Shown: positions 7,800 through 17,999 of the stretch, one piece after another
Layout: every line of letters begins with the position of its first letter
How positions within the stretch are numbered: the first letter of the stretch is position 1
Source: Sphingomonas asaccharolytica NBRC 15499
GTDB lineage: Bacteria > Pseudomonadota > Alphaproteobacteria > Sphingomonadales > Sphingomonadaceae
DNA: 64,000 bases
Assembly (NCBI RefSeq): GCF_001598355.1
Contig: NZ_BCYU01000005.1
Span: 1-64,000, forward strand
Direction: 5' to 3'
Made by a program: the position numbers and the translations under genes
Notes under the pieces: generated by a model
Told to the model about the DNA's origin: nothing
Database searches by the model: none
Seen by the model: only the letters and a program-made list of their open reading frames with translations

Positions 7800-9860
7800 A
7801 TGAAGCTGCATCCCGCCTGGCTGGCCTCCGCATTGCTCGCACTTTCCGTCGCCGCCGCGCCGGCGCTTGGCGGACAAACTACGCGCGATGGCAAGCCCGT
7901 CGACGCATTGGCCTCCAATCTCGCGCTGCCGTTCGCCAGCGATCTCAATGGCGCACGCCAGGCGCCGGTCTTCGCCTGGATCGAAGATGTGGCGGGCGCA
8001 CGCAACGTCTGGATTGGCGGACCCGATATTCCCGCCCATCCGCGCACCGCTTTTGCCGGCGACGAAGGCATCGAGCTCTCCGAGCCGCAGCTGAGCCAGA
8101 ATGGGCGCCGTCTGCTGTTCGTGCGCGGCGGCGATGCCGAATTTCCCGAAGCAAACGTCCCCAACACGGGGATCACGCTCGAAACGCCTGAACAAGCGCT
8201 GTTCGTCGCCGACGTCGCGGGGGCGCAGGCGCCGGTCAAGATCGGGCTGGGCCATGGCGCGGCGTTCAGCCCGGACGGCATGCGCGTCGCTTACACCCGC
8301 AAGGGTGAGATCTGGCTGTGGAGCGGTGATGCCGCGGCGCATCGGCTCGCCACCGTCACGGGCTCGGTGGAGGATTTGCAATGGTCGCCGGACGGCAGGC
8401 AATTGCTGTTCATCGAGCAGCGCAAGGGCCATAGCTTTGTCGGCCTGCTCGATGTCGAGCAGCGCTCGCTCCGCTATATCGGGCCGACTCTGGGCCAATC
8501 GAGCGATCCGATCTTCTCGCCCGACGCCCGACAAGTGGCGTTCTTGCAGTTTCGCGATCCGCCTGCGGACGTGCCAGACAGTAGCGCCTCCTTTTGGTCC
8601 GTGCGCGTGACCGACTTGGCAAGCGGCGTCACGCGCTCGCTCTGGTCGGCGCCCAGTGGCGAAGGTGGGCAGTTCGCAGGGACGCGCGGGCGCAATTTGT
8701 TCTGGACCGCATCCGGCCATTTGCTGTTCCCGTGGGAGCGGACCGGCTGGATGCACATCTACGCGCTGCCGGCCGCGACCGGCGGCACGCCGCGCGACCT
8801 GACGCCGGACGCCAACGAAGTCGAGACTTTCACCCCGACGCCTGACGGCAAGGCAATCGTCTACGCCGCCAATGCCGGCAATCTCGATACGCGCCAGCTC
8901 TGGCGCACTGCGATTGAGGGCGGCAAGCCGGCGCGGCTGACCCAGAATGACTTCTTCGTCTTTCGCCCGGTGTTCGGTGGTGATCGGCTCGCGGCGACCG
9001 CGACCGACGCCCAACGTCCGGCGCATATGGTGCTCGTCGACGGCATGAAGCCGCTGGGGCCGGTGGCGATCGCGCCCTCCTATTCCAAGCCCGAGACGAT
9101 CGTCTTCACCGCCACCGATGGCATGCCGGTCCACGGCCAGTTGTTCCGCGGCAAGGGTCCGGGTCCCCACCCTGCCCTGATCTTCGTCCATGGCGGACCG
9201 CGCCGCCAGATGCTGCCGGCGTTCAACCCGATGCATTATTATTCGAACGCTTACGTCCGCAATCAGCAATTCGCGGTGCTGGGATACACGGTGTTGTCGG
9301 TCAATTATCGCAGCGGCACCAATTATGGCCGCGCGTTTCGCGAAGCGCCCGGGACCGGGCGCGACGGTGCGTCCGAATATCGCGACGTCCTGGCCGGTGG
9401 GCGCTGGCTGGCGAAGCAACCGGACGTCGATCCTAAAAGGATCGGCATTTGGGGCGGAAGCTGGGGCGGATACCTCACGGCGCTGGCGCTCGCCCGCAAC
9501 AGCGATCTGTTCGCCGCAGGCGCCGATTTCCACGGAGTTCACACCTTGGTTCGGCTTGGCGATGCGTCGCTGTCGCCCGATGCCGAGATCAAGGCTCGCG
9601 CGCTGCAATGGCAGTCTTCGCCGATGGGGTCGATCGACCGCTGGAAGTCGCCGGTGCTCATCGTCCATGGCGACGACGATAAGAATGTCGACCATGACCA
9701 GTCGCTGTTGCTGGCCCGCGAACTGACCGCGCGCGGCGTGCCGTTCGAGGAATTGAGTCTGCCCAACGAGCGGCACGAATTCTTCCGCTATGGCGACTGG
9801 CTGGCGAGCTATCGCGCGACCGAAGCATTCTTCGCGCGGATGCTGAAGGCGGGGAAGTGA
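7800..9860 (+). CDS. Secreted S9 family peptidase (prolyl oligopeptidase/DPP-like), copy 1
   Basis: A 686-aa serine peptidase with a signal peptide (MKLHPAWLASALLALSVAAA). An N-terminal beta-propeller follows, with TolB-like repeats such as FSPDGMRVAYTR and FTPTPDGKAIVYA, and then an alpha/beta-hydrolase domain. The catalytic triad is Ser554 in WGGSWGGYLT, an Asp near 627 in VHGDDDKNVDH and His659 in NERHEFF. It probably cuts oligopeptides in the periplasm. It is convergent with the penicillin acylase gene across a shared hairpin. A second S9 peptidase lies at 57751-59799. Confidence 0.9.
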   Translation: MKLHPAWLASALLALSVAAAPALGGQTTRDGKPVDALASNLALPFASDLNGARQAPVFAWIEDVAGARNVWIGGPDIPAHPRTAFAGDEGIELSEPQLSQNGRRLLFVRGGDAEFPEANVPNTGITLETPEQALFVADVAGAQAPVKIGLGHGAAFSPDGMRVAYTRKGEIWLWSGDAAAHRLATVTGSVEDLQWSPDGRQLLFIEQRKGHSFVGLLDVEQRSLRYIGPTLGQSSDPIFSPDARQVAFLQFRDPPADVPDSSASFWSVRVTDLASGVTRSLWSAPSGEGGQFAGTRGRNLFWTASGHLLFPWERTGWMHIYALPAATGGTPRDLTPDANEVETFTPTPDGKAIVYAANAGNLDTRQLWRTAIEGGKPARLTQNDFFVFRPVFGGDRLAATATDAQRPAHMVLVDGMKPLGPVAIAPSYSKPETIVFTATDGMPVHGQLFRGKGPGPHPALIFVHGGPRRQMLPAFNPMHYYSNAYVRNQQFAVLGYTVLSVNYRSGTNYGRAFREAPGTGRDGASEYRDVLAGGRWLAKQPDVDPKRIGIWGGSWGGYLTALALARNSDLFAAGADFHGVHTLVRLGDASLSPDAEIKARALQWQSSPMGSIDRWKSPVLIVHGDDDKNVDHDQSLLLARELTARGVPFEELSLPNERHEFFRYGDWLASYRATEAFFARMLKAGK

Positions 9861-9874
9861 GGGATTGACCTAAT

Positions 9875-9901
9875 TCCTCCCCGTTCCGGGGAGGATTTTT
9901 T
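9875..9901 (+). terminator. Terminator hairpin after the S9 peptidase gene
   Basis: Stem TCCTCCCCG (9875-9883) pairs with CGGGGAGGA (9887-9895) around a 3-nt loop and is followed by TTTTTT. It has the same core as the hairpin at 729-759 and sits between convergent genes. Confidence 0.75.
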
Positions 9902-12290
9902 ACGCCTTTGGCGCGATCGTCGTCCACGTCACCGCATGCGCGTCGACCGCCGCCTTACTGAACCACAAGGGCTGCGTGTTGGCGGTCAGCCAATCCTGAT
10001 ACCAGTCGCGATAATGCGGCGAACGCGGGTCGCCGGATTGGCCCGGGAGTAGCAGCACCCGGCTATTGTCCCAGGCGCCGACGTCCGCCACGAGCAGATA
10101 GCTCGCTCCGTGCATCACGTTGAAGCTCTTGCGCCCCAGGTTCACGCCGCGCGCCATAACGGTGTAGCTGTCGCCGCCCGACCGCCCGCCATCGATTTTG
10201 GGGAATGCCGCGGCGATCGCCGGCGAGGCCAATAGCGGATGCGCGATCGATACTTGGTGCAGGTCGCCCCAGCGCCATTTCGCAGGATCGACGCCGGCGA
10301 GCTCGACCGTTTTGGCCCATCCCGCCGCCAGCGCCTTGTCGAGCAAAGCGTCGCGTGCCGCGACGGGATCGTCGCCGAGATAATGGTCGGGCTTGGCGAG
10401 CAGCCGCAGCATCTCCGACAGGTTCATCGTCTTGAGGAGGTCGCGCGCGGCCTTCGGAATGACGAGGTCGCGGAACGCCGAGGACAGTTCGGGCATGACC
10501 TGTTCATACAGCAACGCCGCCGCGCTATCTGCCGCGATCCCGTAATTCCATTGCCGCAACAGCGCCGCCGCCGGCGCCGCTTGAGGCGAAAGACTGGCGG
10601 GCAGCAGCTTCACCAGCGCGCGCGCCGACAGCGATTGCACGTCGTGCTGGAGCGCGACGCTATCCTCGACGCGGTGCTTGGACTGGCTGCTCAGCACCTC
10701 GGCGATGCGATCGTAGCGATAGGAATCGCTCCAGCTGAAGCTGATCTTGCGCTCGCGATACGGATAATCGGAGGGCAAGTTCATCTGGTTGGCCGAGGCA
10801 AACCAGCCCGCTTTTGGGTTATAGCTGTTGGGCATTTCCTCGACCGTGAGAATGCCGGTCCAGTCGTAGCTGCCGTCCCCAGGCGCGGGGAACAAGCCAT
10901 CGTGCTTGGGCCGCTTGGGCGTGAACCCACTGGCATGCCATCCGGTATTGCCGTGAATGTCGGCGTAGTGATGGTTGGTCGGCGAGACATGAATCTTGAG
11001 CGCCTGACGCAACGATGCCCAGTCATGCGCCAGGTTGATCGCGATGATCGCGAACCGCATGTTCGCGCCCGGCAACAGCGCCACGCTGGCCTGGACCACC
11101 GCGCGGTGGTGTGCCGGGTCCTGCGAGATGACCGGCCGGCCTTGCGAATAGCGCAAGGTCACACGCGCGGCCGGCGCGTCCTTGATCGCGATCTCTTCCT
11201 CGACCGTCTCGAAGCGCTTCCACTTGCCCTTGTGCCAATATTGCTCGGGATCGTCCTCGCGCGTCTTCAGGATGAACAAGTCGGTCTGGTCGATATGGAA
11301 ATTGGTTCGCCCGAAGGCGAAGCGGTCGGTATGACCCTGCATGATGCCCGGCAGACCGGGATCGCCACCGCCCATCACATCCAGGCCAGGTGCGGTCAGG
11401 TGCGCGATGTGCCGGGGACTAAGCCCGCCAATCCCGAGATGCGGATCGTTGGCCAGGATCGGGCGCCCGGTCGCGGTGCGGCTGCCGGCGACGGTCCAGG
11501 CGTTGCTGCCTTGCGCGATACGGTCGATGCGATCGAGCTCACGGTCATAGGCGGCGATCTTCTGGCCGAACGGCAGCGGCGTCGATCCATCGAGCAGGAT
11601 GCCCAGATCGGCCTCGCTGACCGCCGCGCAATCGAGCCCGTCGGGGACGGTGAATTGCCAAGCCGGGCGCAGCGGATCCATGAATCGATCGTATTCGAGC
11701 AGGCCGCGCGCCTGAAGCTGCGCGTGGCGCACTTCGTCATCGGCATCGCCCATCCCGCCGCCGCGCATGCGGACCAGGTCGCGCACGTCCCAGCGCAGCG
11801 GCGTGATGCCCAATATTCCATATTCGAGCGGTAGCTGACTGGGATCAGTCTCGAGTTCGTCGATCCGCGCGTTGATCCCCGCGACATAGCCGCGCGCGCA
11901 GTCGAGCACCTCGGGCGGCAACGACCTGAGTTCGGCGTCTATATCGCCGCGATAGAGGAACAGCCGCGCCGCGCTATCGGCAGTCACGAAACGCGAGCCG
12001 AACACTTCCGCCATGCGCCCGAGCTCACGGCGATAATCCCAATCGATCTGGAACATCCGGTCGCGCGCGACGACATACCCCTGGCCGAAGAACGCGTCAT
12101 GCTTGGACTTGGCGCGGATGTGCGGGACGCCCATCGCGTCCTCGATGATCTCGATCGGCGCGCGGGCGCCGGCCAGGCGGATACTACGCCCGCGTCCAGG
12201 CCCGGTCTTACTCACCTCGGGCGCAATGCCCGCACCGGGCAGCGCGAGCATCGCGACCGAGGTCAACAGGAACGCGCGACGCTGAATCAT
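9900..12290 (-). CDS. Penicillin acylase family protein (N-terminal nucleophile hydrolase)
   Basis: About 796 aa, Tat-like leader MIQRRAFLLTSVAMLALPGAG. The alpha part has GVPHIRAKSKHDAFFGQGYV. The beta chain should begin at the Ser of GSNAWTVAGSR (residue 262), followed by ILANDPHLGI, as in penicillin G, cephalosporin and acyl-homoserine-lactone acylases. The precursor is expected to self-cleave in the periplasm. The substrate cannot be read from sequence; quorum-signal or other N-acyl amide hydrolysis are both possible. I chose the ATG at 12290 over a TTG 4 codons upstream. Confidence 0.87.
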   Translation of the reverse strand: MIQRRAFLLTSVAMLALPGAGIAPEVSKTGPGRGRSIRLAGARAPIEIIEDAMGVPHIRAKSKHDAFFGQGYVVARDRMFQIDWDYRRELGRMAEVFGSRFVTADSAARLFLYRGDIDAELRSLPPEVLDCARGYVAGINARIDELETDPSQLPLEYGILGITPLRWDVRDLVRMRGGGMGDADDEVRHAQLQARGLLEYDRFMDPLRPAWQFTVPDGLDCAAVSEADLGILLDGSTPLPFGQKIAAYDRELDRIDRIAQGSNAWTVAGSRTATGRPILANDPHLGIGGLSPRHIAHLTAPGLDVMGGGDPGLPGIMQGHTDRFAFGRTNFHIDQTDLFILKTREDDPEQYWHKGKWKRFETVEEEIAIKDAPAARVTLRYSQGRPVISQDPAHHRAVVQASVALLPGANMRFAIIAINLAHDWASLRQALKIHVSPTNHHYADIHGNTGWHASGFTPKRPKHDGLFPAPGDGSYDWTGILTVEEMPNSYNPKAGWFASANQMNLPSDYPYRERKISFSWSDSYRYDRIAEVLSSQSKHRVEDSVALQHDVQSLSARALVKLLPASLSPQAAPAAALLRQWNYGIAADSAAALLYEQVMPELSSAFRDLVIPKAARDLLKTMNLSEMLRLLAKPDHYLGDDPVAARDALLDKALAAGWAKTVELAGVDPAKWRWGDLHQVSIAHPLLASPAIAAAFPKIDGGRSGGDSYTVMARGVNLGRKSFNVMHGASYLLVADVGAWDNSRVLLLPGQSGDPRSPHYRDWYQDWLTANTQPLWFSKAAVDAHAVTWTTIAPKA

Positions 12291-12761
12291 CAAGGGCCCC
12301 AATCGTCATCACCCAATCGCCATCACCATGAATCGAGACCCTATCGCAGCCGGTTGGGCAAAAGTGCATACCGAGCCGGGCATCGCCTATAGCCATGAGT
12401 TATCGACGCCCCTGCCAATGCGACTCCGAGCCGCGCCGGCGAACCCTATTCCCTCAGGCTATACCCAAGCAAAATCATAGTAACCCCGCTTCTATTGACC
12501 CCCTTTAGGCGCCCTGTAACCTCCCGTCTCGGAAGTGACATGTTTCCGCAACACAGCGGGCAGTCACTCTTCCAAAAAGGCAGGGATGACAGGAGGACAA
12601 GCCGATCGGCCCTTCCGGTACATCCCGCCGACCAATGCAGGTGGGACACATGAGCTGATCGACAGCCATGGTCCAAGCTACGACATCGGGTCTCGACGCG
12701 CCACGCACGTCGGAGGAGTTCCTCCACATCGGCCCGATCGCAAGCCAAAGGGGTTGTTTGA
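12291..12761. other. 471-nt intergenic region before the TonB receptor
   Basis: No convincing gene. Short open frames here have poor composition and no ribosome site. It must hold the promoters of the penicillin acylase gene (leftward) and the TonB receptor gene (rightward). A small symmetric element, GGAGGAGTTCCTCC, lies at 12712-12725, close to the receptor start. I see no B12 or TPP riboswitch features. Confidence 0.5.
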
Positions 12762-15752
12762 ATGTCTATTTTCGGGCGTATTAATCCGCGGATCGACCGC
12801 CGTTACGCGGCGGGCATCGCCATGACGGCGCTGGCCGTCGTCCATAGCGCGCCGGCTTTTGCGCAAGCGGCCACGGCACAGGACGCCCAGGCGACGCCGC
12901 AAAACGTGCCGGCCGCGGCGCCGATCGACGATTCGGACATCGTGGTCACCGGTTCGCGCATCGTGCGCAGCGGATTCCAATCGCCGCAGCCGCTGACGGT
13001 ACTGACGCAGAAGGAGATCGAAACGCAGTCGCCGACCAACAACCTGGCCGACTTCGTCAACACGCTCCCCGCGCTCGCCGGCTCGACCAGGCCGGCCAAC
13101 TCTCGCCTCAACCTGTCCAACGGCCAAGCGGGCATCAACCAGCTCAACCTGCGCAACCTCGACAACTCGTCGACCGGTACGCGCACCCTCGTCCTGATCG
13201 ACGGCCGCCGCTCGGTCGGCTCGACCGTCAACGACATCGTGGACATCAACACCATCCCGCAAGGATTGGTGAAGAGCGTCGAGATCGTCACCGGGGGCGC
13301 ATCGGCCGCTTATGGGTCCGACGCGGTCGCCGGCGTGGTCAACTTCATCCTCGACAAGAAATATGAGGGGCTGAAGGTGTCGGCCGACACCGGCGTCACG
13401 ACCTATGGCGATGGCAGCAATTATAGGTTCGCCATCACGGGCGGCACGTCGTTCGCGGGCGGCCGCGGGCATGTCGTGCTGAATGGCGAACTCGCGCACC
13501 AAGACGGCATCTTCAGCGTCGATCGTGCCTGGAACGCCACCGGCTATGTCCGCTTCACCAATCCAGCATGGACCGCCGGCGATGCCACCGCACCGCAATA
13601 TCTGACGACGCTGCGCCAGGTTGGCGCGGCGAACTCGACGCCGGGCGGTCTGATCACGGCATCGACGGGAACCACCGCCAATAGCCTGCGCGGCATCTAT
13701 TTCGGCCAGGGTGGCTCGGTTAATCACTATCAGTTCGGCGCGCTGACCTATCCCGCGATCTCGGGCTCCGCAGGTCCCCAGGTGACTCAGGGCGGCGATT
13801 GGCTGGTCAACGATTCGGGCCGCCGGATCGGCCTGATGCCAGAGGAGAACCGCTACGGCGTGTTCGGCCGGCTGAGCTACGATATCACCGACAATGTCGA
13901 AGTGTATTTCGAAGGGTCGTACAATCGCGGGAAGTCGGTGTTCAACGCGGGGCCGAACCTTTCGACGGGCATCGCATACAAGACGGACAACGCTTTCCTG
14001 ATCCAGGAATTGGGCGCGGCGCAACTTGCCGGCATCACTGGCGTGACCGTCGCCACTACCGCAGTCGACCTGCCCTATCGCGGCGTGAACAACGAGCGGA
14101 AGGTTCAGCGCTACGTCGTCGGTGCCGACGGCAAGTTCCAGGCATTCGGCAAGGCGGCCCATTGGGATATCTATGCCCAATATGGCCGCACCGATATGCG
14201 CGAGCAACTGACGAACATCATGAATACGCAGAACATGCTGAATGCGACCGACGCGGTGTTCGCACCGGCCGGCAACGCACTCGGCGTGGCGGCGGGGACG
14301 ATCGTGTGCCGCTCGTCGCTGACCAGCCCGACCAACGGCTGCATTCCGCTCAATCGCCTGGGCATCGGCGTCGCCAACCCGGCCGCCTTCGCTTATGTGC
14401 TCGGCAACCCCGAGCGCAGCGAGATCGCCGAGCAGAAGGTCGCCGGCGCAAATCTGGCGCTGACGCCGTTCGCTACCTGGGCGGGTGACGTCAGCGTGTC
14501 GGTCGGTGCCGAATGGCGCGAAGAAAGCATCAAGGGATCCGTGCCGGCACAATTCCAGCCGATCATCAACCTTGACGCCAACGGGCATGCCATCTCCACA
14601 ACGAACCGCTGGTCCGTCGGCAATTATCTGCCGACCAACGGCAGGTACAACGTGAAGGAAGCCTATCTCGAAACCGTCGTGCCGCTCGGGCTGGGGCTCG
14701 AGTTCAACGGCGCGGTGCGGGCGACCGATTATTCCACCTCCGGATATGTCACCACATGGAAGGGCGGCCTGACCTGGCAGCCGATCAAGGACATCCGTTT
14801 CCGTGTGACGCGGTCGCGCGACATCCGGGCGCCTAACCTGAGCGACCTTTACCAGGCCGGTGGTTCCAACAGCGATTCGGTCAGCAATCCTTTCTACAAG
14901 GACAACCACAATCTGCCGGCGAGCTATTCCTATTCGGCAACGGTCATCGGCAACCCGAACCTGAAACCCGAAAAGTCGAACTCGTGGAATGTCGGCGCGG
15001 TCCTGACGCCACGTTTCCTCCCCGGATTCAACGCCTCGATCGATTACTTCCGGATCGAGATCAAGGACGCGATCGGCTCGTTCGGCGCGCAGGACATCAT
15101 CAACCTGTGCTATCTTGGCAACCAGGACTTCTGTGCGGGCTATACCGTCGATCCGACGAATGCCTCGAAGCTGCTGTTCCGTAGCCAGCCATTCAACTTT
15201 TCACGACAGCTCGTTCGCGGCATCGATTTCGAGGCGGCATATCGCGTGCCGTTGGGTAATGCTTCTTCTTTCACGCTGCGCGGTACGGCAACCAATTATC
15301 TCGACAATTTGCTGTACACCGGCATTCAGGGATCGGTTGCCGTCAACACAGCAGGTGTCAATGGCGGCCAGGGCAGCACGCCAAGCTGGATCTTCCACTT
15401 TAGCGGCACGCTCGACTTCCCAACCACGTCGATTACCGCAGTGGCACGTGGTGTGAGCTCGGGCAAATATGCCTCGAACGGCATCGAATGCGCGTCGGCG
15501 TGCCCGGTATCGACCACCAACTACCCCACTTACGACAACAACCACGTGTCGGGGCTGTTCTATGTCGATCTCAACCTGACGCAGCGGGTCAAGATCAACA
15601 ACACGTCCGATGCCGAGTTCTTCGTCAATGTGACCAACCTCTTCAACCGCTGGCCGCTGCTGGTTCCGGAAACCGGTCTGGCCGCCAATACCACCTATTC
15701 CGACATGCTCGGACGTACCTTCCGCGTCGGCGTTCGCATCAAGCTGCGCTGA
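12762..15752 (+). CDS. TonB-dependent receptor
   Basis: A 996-aa outer-membrane receptor with a signal peptide (cleavage likely after ...APAFAQA). The plug has VVTGSRIVRSGFQSPQPLTV and GGASAAYGSDAVAGVVNFIL, both typical. A 22-strand barrel follows, with WQPIKDIRFRVTRSRDIRAP and NPNLKPEKSNSWNVG in the C-terminal half. The very C-terminus ends RVGVRIKLR rather than in Phe. The ligand is not evident. The LysR gene and dgcN-dgcA follow on the same strand, so a D-glutamate-containing peptide or other amino-acid oligomer is one possibility, by context only. Confidence 0.92.
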   Translation: MSIFGRINPRIDRRYAAGIAMTALAVVHSAPAFAQAATAQDAQATPQNVPAAAPIDDSDIVVTGSRIVRSGFQSPQPLTVLTQKEIETQSPTNNLADFVNTLPALAGSTRPANSRLNLSNGQAGINQLNLRNLDNSSTGTRTLVLIDGRRSVGSTVNDIVDINTIPQGLVKSVEIVTGGASAAYGSDAVAGVVNFILDKKYEGLKVSADTGVTTYGDGSNYRFAITGGTSFAGGRGHVVLNGELAHQDGIFSVDRAWNATGYVRFTNPAWTAGDATAPQYLTTLRQVGAANSTPGGLITASTGTTANSLRGIYFGQGGSVNHYQFGALTYPAISGSAGPQVTQGGDWLVNDSGRRIGLMPEENRYGVFGRLSYDITDNVEVYFEGSYNRGKSVFNAGPNLSTGIAYKTDNAFLIQELGAAQLAGITGVTVATTAVDLPYRGVNNERKVQRYVVGADGKFQAFGKAAHWDIYAQYGRTDMREQLTNIMNTQNMLNATDAVFAPAGNALGVAAGTIVCRSSLTSPTNGCIPLNRLGIGVANPAAFAYVLGNPERSEIAEQKVAGANLALTPFATWAGDVSVSVGAEWREESIKGSVPAQFQPIINLDANGHAISTTNRWSVGNYLPTNGRYNVKEAYLETVVPLGLGLEFNGAVRATDYSTSGYVTTWKGGLTWQPIKDIRFRVTRSRDIRAPNLSDLYQAGGSNSDSVSNPFYKDNHNLPASYSYSATVIGNPNLKPEKSNSWNVGAVLTPRFLPGFNASIDYFRIEIKDAIGSFGAQDIINLCYLGNQDFCAGYTVDPTNASKLLFRSQPFNFSRQLVRGIDFEAAYRVPLGNASSFTLRGTATNYLDNLLYTGIQGSVAVNTAGVNGGQGSTPSWIFHFSGTLDFPTTSITAVARGVSSGKYASNGIECASACPVSTTNYPTYDNNHVSGLFYVDLNLTQRVKINNTSDAEFFVNVTNLFNRWPLLVPETGLAANTTYSDMLGRTFRVGVRIKLR

Positions 15753-15771
15753 TCCAGAGTCCCTCCCCCTG

Positions 15772-15812
15772 GGGCGTCGCGTGGCCGAAAGCCGCGCGGC
15801 GCCCTCCCCTTT
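15772..15812 (+). terminator. Possible terminator after the TonB receptor gene
   Basis: An imperfect GC-rich hairpin (GGGCGTCGCG with CGCGCGGCGCCC, loop containing GGCCGAAAGCC) is followed by CCTTTT. It lies 20 nt after the receptor stop. Confidence 0.4.
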
Positions 15813-15980
15813 TCGGGGACCGGACTTCCGAGCGGACTTTGCAATCCATAGCTTTAGGGAATAGGTACCGGGAACCGCTCCATTCCCAGCTCGCTAGCAT
15901 GCGCCACCGACGCAGAGACGGCAATCAGAGGGGCGTTCGATGACCGGGCGTTTCGGTGCGGGTATCAAGAGGGCCAAGAC

Positions 15981-16865
15981 ATGAATCTGCGCCAGCTCGA
16001 AGTGTTCCACGCCGTTTATCTGCACGGCACCGTCAGCGCCGCGGCGCGATCGCTCAACGTCTCGCAACCGTCGGTCACCAAGGTGCTGCGCCATGCCGAG
16101 GATTCGATCGGCTTGCCACTGTTCGAGCGCGCGCGCGGGCGCCTGATCCCGACCCAGGATGCGCGCGCGCTGTTCGGCGAAGTGTCGGAAATCCAGGACC
16201 GCGTGCGGTCGCTGCGCCAGGCGTGCCACAATATGCGGCTGGGCCGGGGCAGCCTGTTGCGGATTTCGGCGCTCCCCTCGCTCGGATTGGGCGCCATTCC
16301 GGACGCTGTCGCCGAGTTCCTGCGCGGGCATGAGGACATATTGTTCGACCTGCAGACGCTGCATCACGATGAGATGGTGCGCAAATTGTACGAGCGCGAG
16401 ACCGATATCGCGATCAGCTACGAGGTACCGCCGGCCGCACCGGTCGGGCATCAGGTGATCGGCGAAGGTGAATTGGTCGTGCTCTATCGCGAACAGGATT
16501 TCCCCGACGCACCGTCACGCATTCATCTTACCGATTTGCGCGAGCACAAGTTCATCAGCCCTGTCCAATCGGGGCCGATCGGACGCATGTTATCGAGCGA
16601 ACTCAACCAATTGGGCGTGGTGCTCGACGAAGTGGTGTCGGCGCGCACTTACTATGTCGCGGCCGCGTTGGTCCGCGCCGGCGTCGGCATGGCGATCGTC
16701 GACAATTTCACCGCTCAGGCATCGGTAGCGACCGGGCTGGCGTCGCGCCCACTCCAGCCGGCGATCACCTTCGACATCAACGCGGTCTATATGCAGGACC
16801 GCCCGCCGACCCACACCGCTTCCGAATTCCTCGACCTGCTGGCGGACGTGATCGATAAGCTATAG
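15981..16865 (+). CDS. LysR family transcriptional regulator
   Basis: A 294-aa LysR regulator. The N-terminal winged helix spans residues 1-60 (MNLRQLEVFHAVYLHGTVSA, then LNVSQPSVTKVLRHAEDSIG). The periplasmic-binding-like effector domain covers about 90-290 and ends FLDLLADVIDKL. It precedes dgcN by 94 nt on the same strand and follows the TonB receptor gene. It is probably the local regulator of the D-glutamate genes, the receptor, or both. No clear T-N11-A operator was fixed. Confidence 0.88.
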   Translation: MNLRQLEVFHAVYLHGTVSAAARSLNVSQPSVTKVLRHAEDSIGLPLFERARGRLIPTQDARALFGEVSEIQDRVRSLRQACHNMRLGRGSLLRISALPSLGLGAIPDAVAEFLRGHEDILFDLQTLHHDEMVRKLYERETDIAISYEVPPAAPVGHQVIGEGELVVLYREQDFPDAPSRIHLTDLREHKFISPVQSGPIGRMLSSELNQLGVVLDEVVSARTYYVAAALVRAGVGMAIVDNFTAQASVATGLASRPLQPAITFDINAVYMQDRPPTHTASEFLDLLADVIDKL

Positions 16866-16959
16866 CCCCACGCTATAGGGGCCGTGGCGTTAAATATTGG
16901 GGCTGGTCCGGGCCCGGCGATACAGTCTGTCCTCCCTGAAAATTTGCAGCCGAACCGAC

Positions 16960-17991
16960 ATGATCGCCACGCCTTACCTCCTCTATCTCGGTCACTCGAA
17001 CGACCATGCCGGCATCAAGACGTCGCGCGGGCTGGCCGTGTTCCGGCCGGAAGTGTGCGTCGGCGAATTCCGCCACGATGATTGCCGGCTCACGCTCGAC
17101 CTGCCGCGAATGGATTTCGCGACCGCAGTCGCGGCCGGCGCCAAGACGCTGATCCTGGGCGTCGCCAATGCCGGCGGCACGCTGGGCGAGGACATGGTCG
17201 CCGACGCGATCGCCGCGATGGAAGCAGGGCTCGACATCGCATCCGGGCTCCATCAGCGGCTGAAGGACGAGCCGCGGCTGGTCGAGGCGGCGAGCCTGCT
17301 CGGCCGCGCACTCCACGACGTGCGCGATCCGCAACCCGGCATTCCCGTCGGCAACGGCCTGCCCCGCGCCGGCAATCGCCTGCTGACCGTCGGCACCGAT
17401 TGTTCGGTCGGCAAGATGTACACAACCTTGTGCCTGACGCAGGGACTAGTCGAGCGCGGCGTCAGGGCGGATTTCCGCGCCACCGGCCAAACCGGCATCC
17501 TCGTGGCGGGGAGTGGCGTTCCGCTCGACGCGGTGATCGCCGATTTCATTTCGGGCGCGATCGAGCAACTGTCGCCCGCGCGCAGCGACGGCGGCTGGGA
17601 TTTAATCGAAGGCCAGGGATCCTTGTTCCACCCGTCTTTCGCGGGCGTTTCCACCGGCCTGCTACATGGTGCTCAGCCGGACGCGATCGTGATGTGCCAC
17701 GACCCGGTGCGCAAGCATATGCGCGGCCTGCCGCATTTCAGCCTGCCCGGGCTCGCCGAGTGTCTGGAGGCCAATCTCCAAGTCGCACGGCTAACCAATT
17801 CCAAGGTGCGGGCGGTGGGCATCGCGCTCAACACCTCGGCCATGCACGAGGAAAAAGCGCGCGCGCTTTGTGCTCAGACCGCAGACGAGCTCGGCCTGCC
17901 CTGCTCCGATCCCTTCCGGTTCGGCGCCGAAGCCATTCTCGACAATTTGCTCGACGAGCCCGCCCGCGCGGGCACCAGGCAAGTCGCCTGA
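16960..17991 (+). CDS. dgcN: DUF1611 protein, D-glutamate N-acetyltransferase DgcN
   Basis: A 343-aa protein of the DUF1611/DgcN family. The N-terminal Rossmann-like part has KTLILGVANAGGTL. The C-terminal P-loop domain has the nucleotide-binding motif GTDCSVGK (residues 145-152). Conserved blocks include TGQTGILVAGSGVPLDAV and LIEGQGSLFHPSF. DgcN acetylates D-glutamate in a catabolic route completed by the racemase DgcA. The assignment rests on family pattern plus adjacency to dgcA (8 nt gap). ATG at 16960; the frame upstream is open but lacks family similarity. Confidence 0.85.
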   Translation: MIATPYLLYLGHSNDHAGIKTSRGLAVFRPEVCVGEFRHDDCRLTLDLPRMDFATAVAAGAKTLILGVANAGGTLGEDMVADAIAAMEAGLDIASGLHQRLKDEPRLVEAASLLGRALHDVRDPQPGIPVGNGLPRAGNRLLTVGTDCSVGKMYTTLCLTQGLVERGVRADFRATGQTGILVAGSGVPLDAVIADFISGAIEQLSPARSDGGWDLIEGQGSLFHPSFAGVSTGLLHGAQPDAIVMCHDPVRKHMRGLPHFSLPGLAECLEANLQVARLTNSKVRAVGIALNTSAMHEEKARALCAQTADELGLPCSDPFRFGAEAILDNLLDEPARAGTRQVA

Positions 17992-17999
17992 TCGCCGCC

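Noticed and set aside
7563..9776. Long minus-strand open frame (737 aa) under the S9 peptidase
   Set aside because: It is the antisense of a gene with complete peptidase motifs; it is Arg-rich and has no recognisable domain.
10239..11834. Plus-strand open frame of 531 aa
   Set aside because: It is antisense to the penicillin acylase gene and shows no family signature.
12446..12748. Possible 100-aa protein in the gap before the TonB receptor
   Set aside because: No ribosome site, no domain, odd Cys/Arg composition; the region reads better as promoter space.
12291..12761. Riboswitch upstream of the TonB receptor
   Set aside because: I looked for cobalamin and TPP conserved boxes and found none.
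12678..14909. Minus-strand open frame of 743 aa
   Set aside because: It is antisense to the TonB receptor, whose plug and barrel motifs are intact; high GC leaves this frame open by chance.
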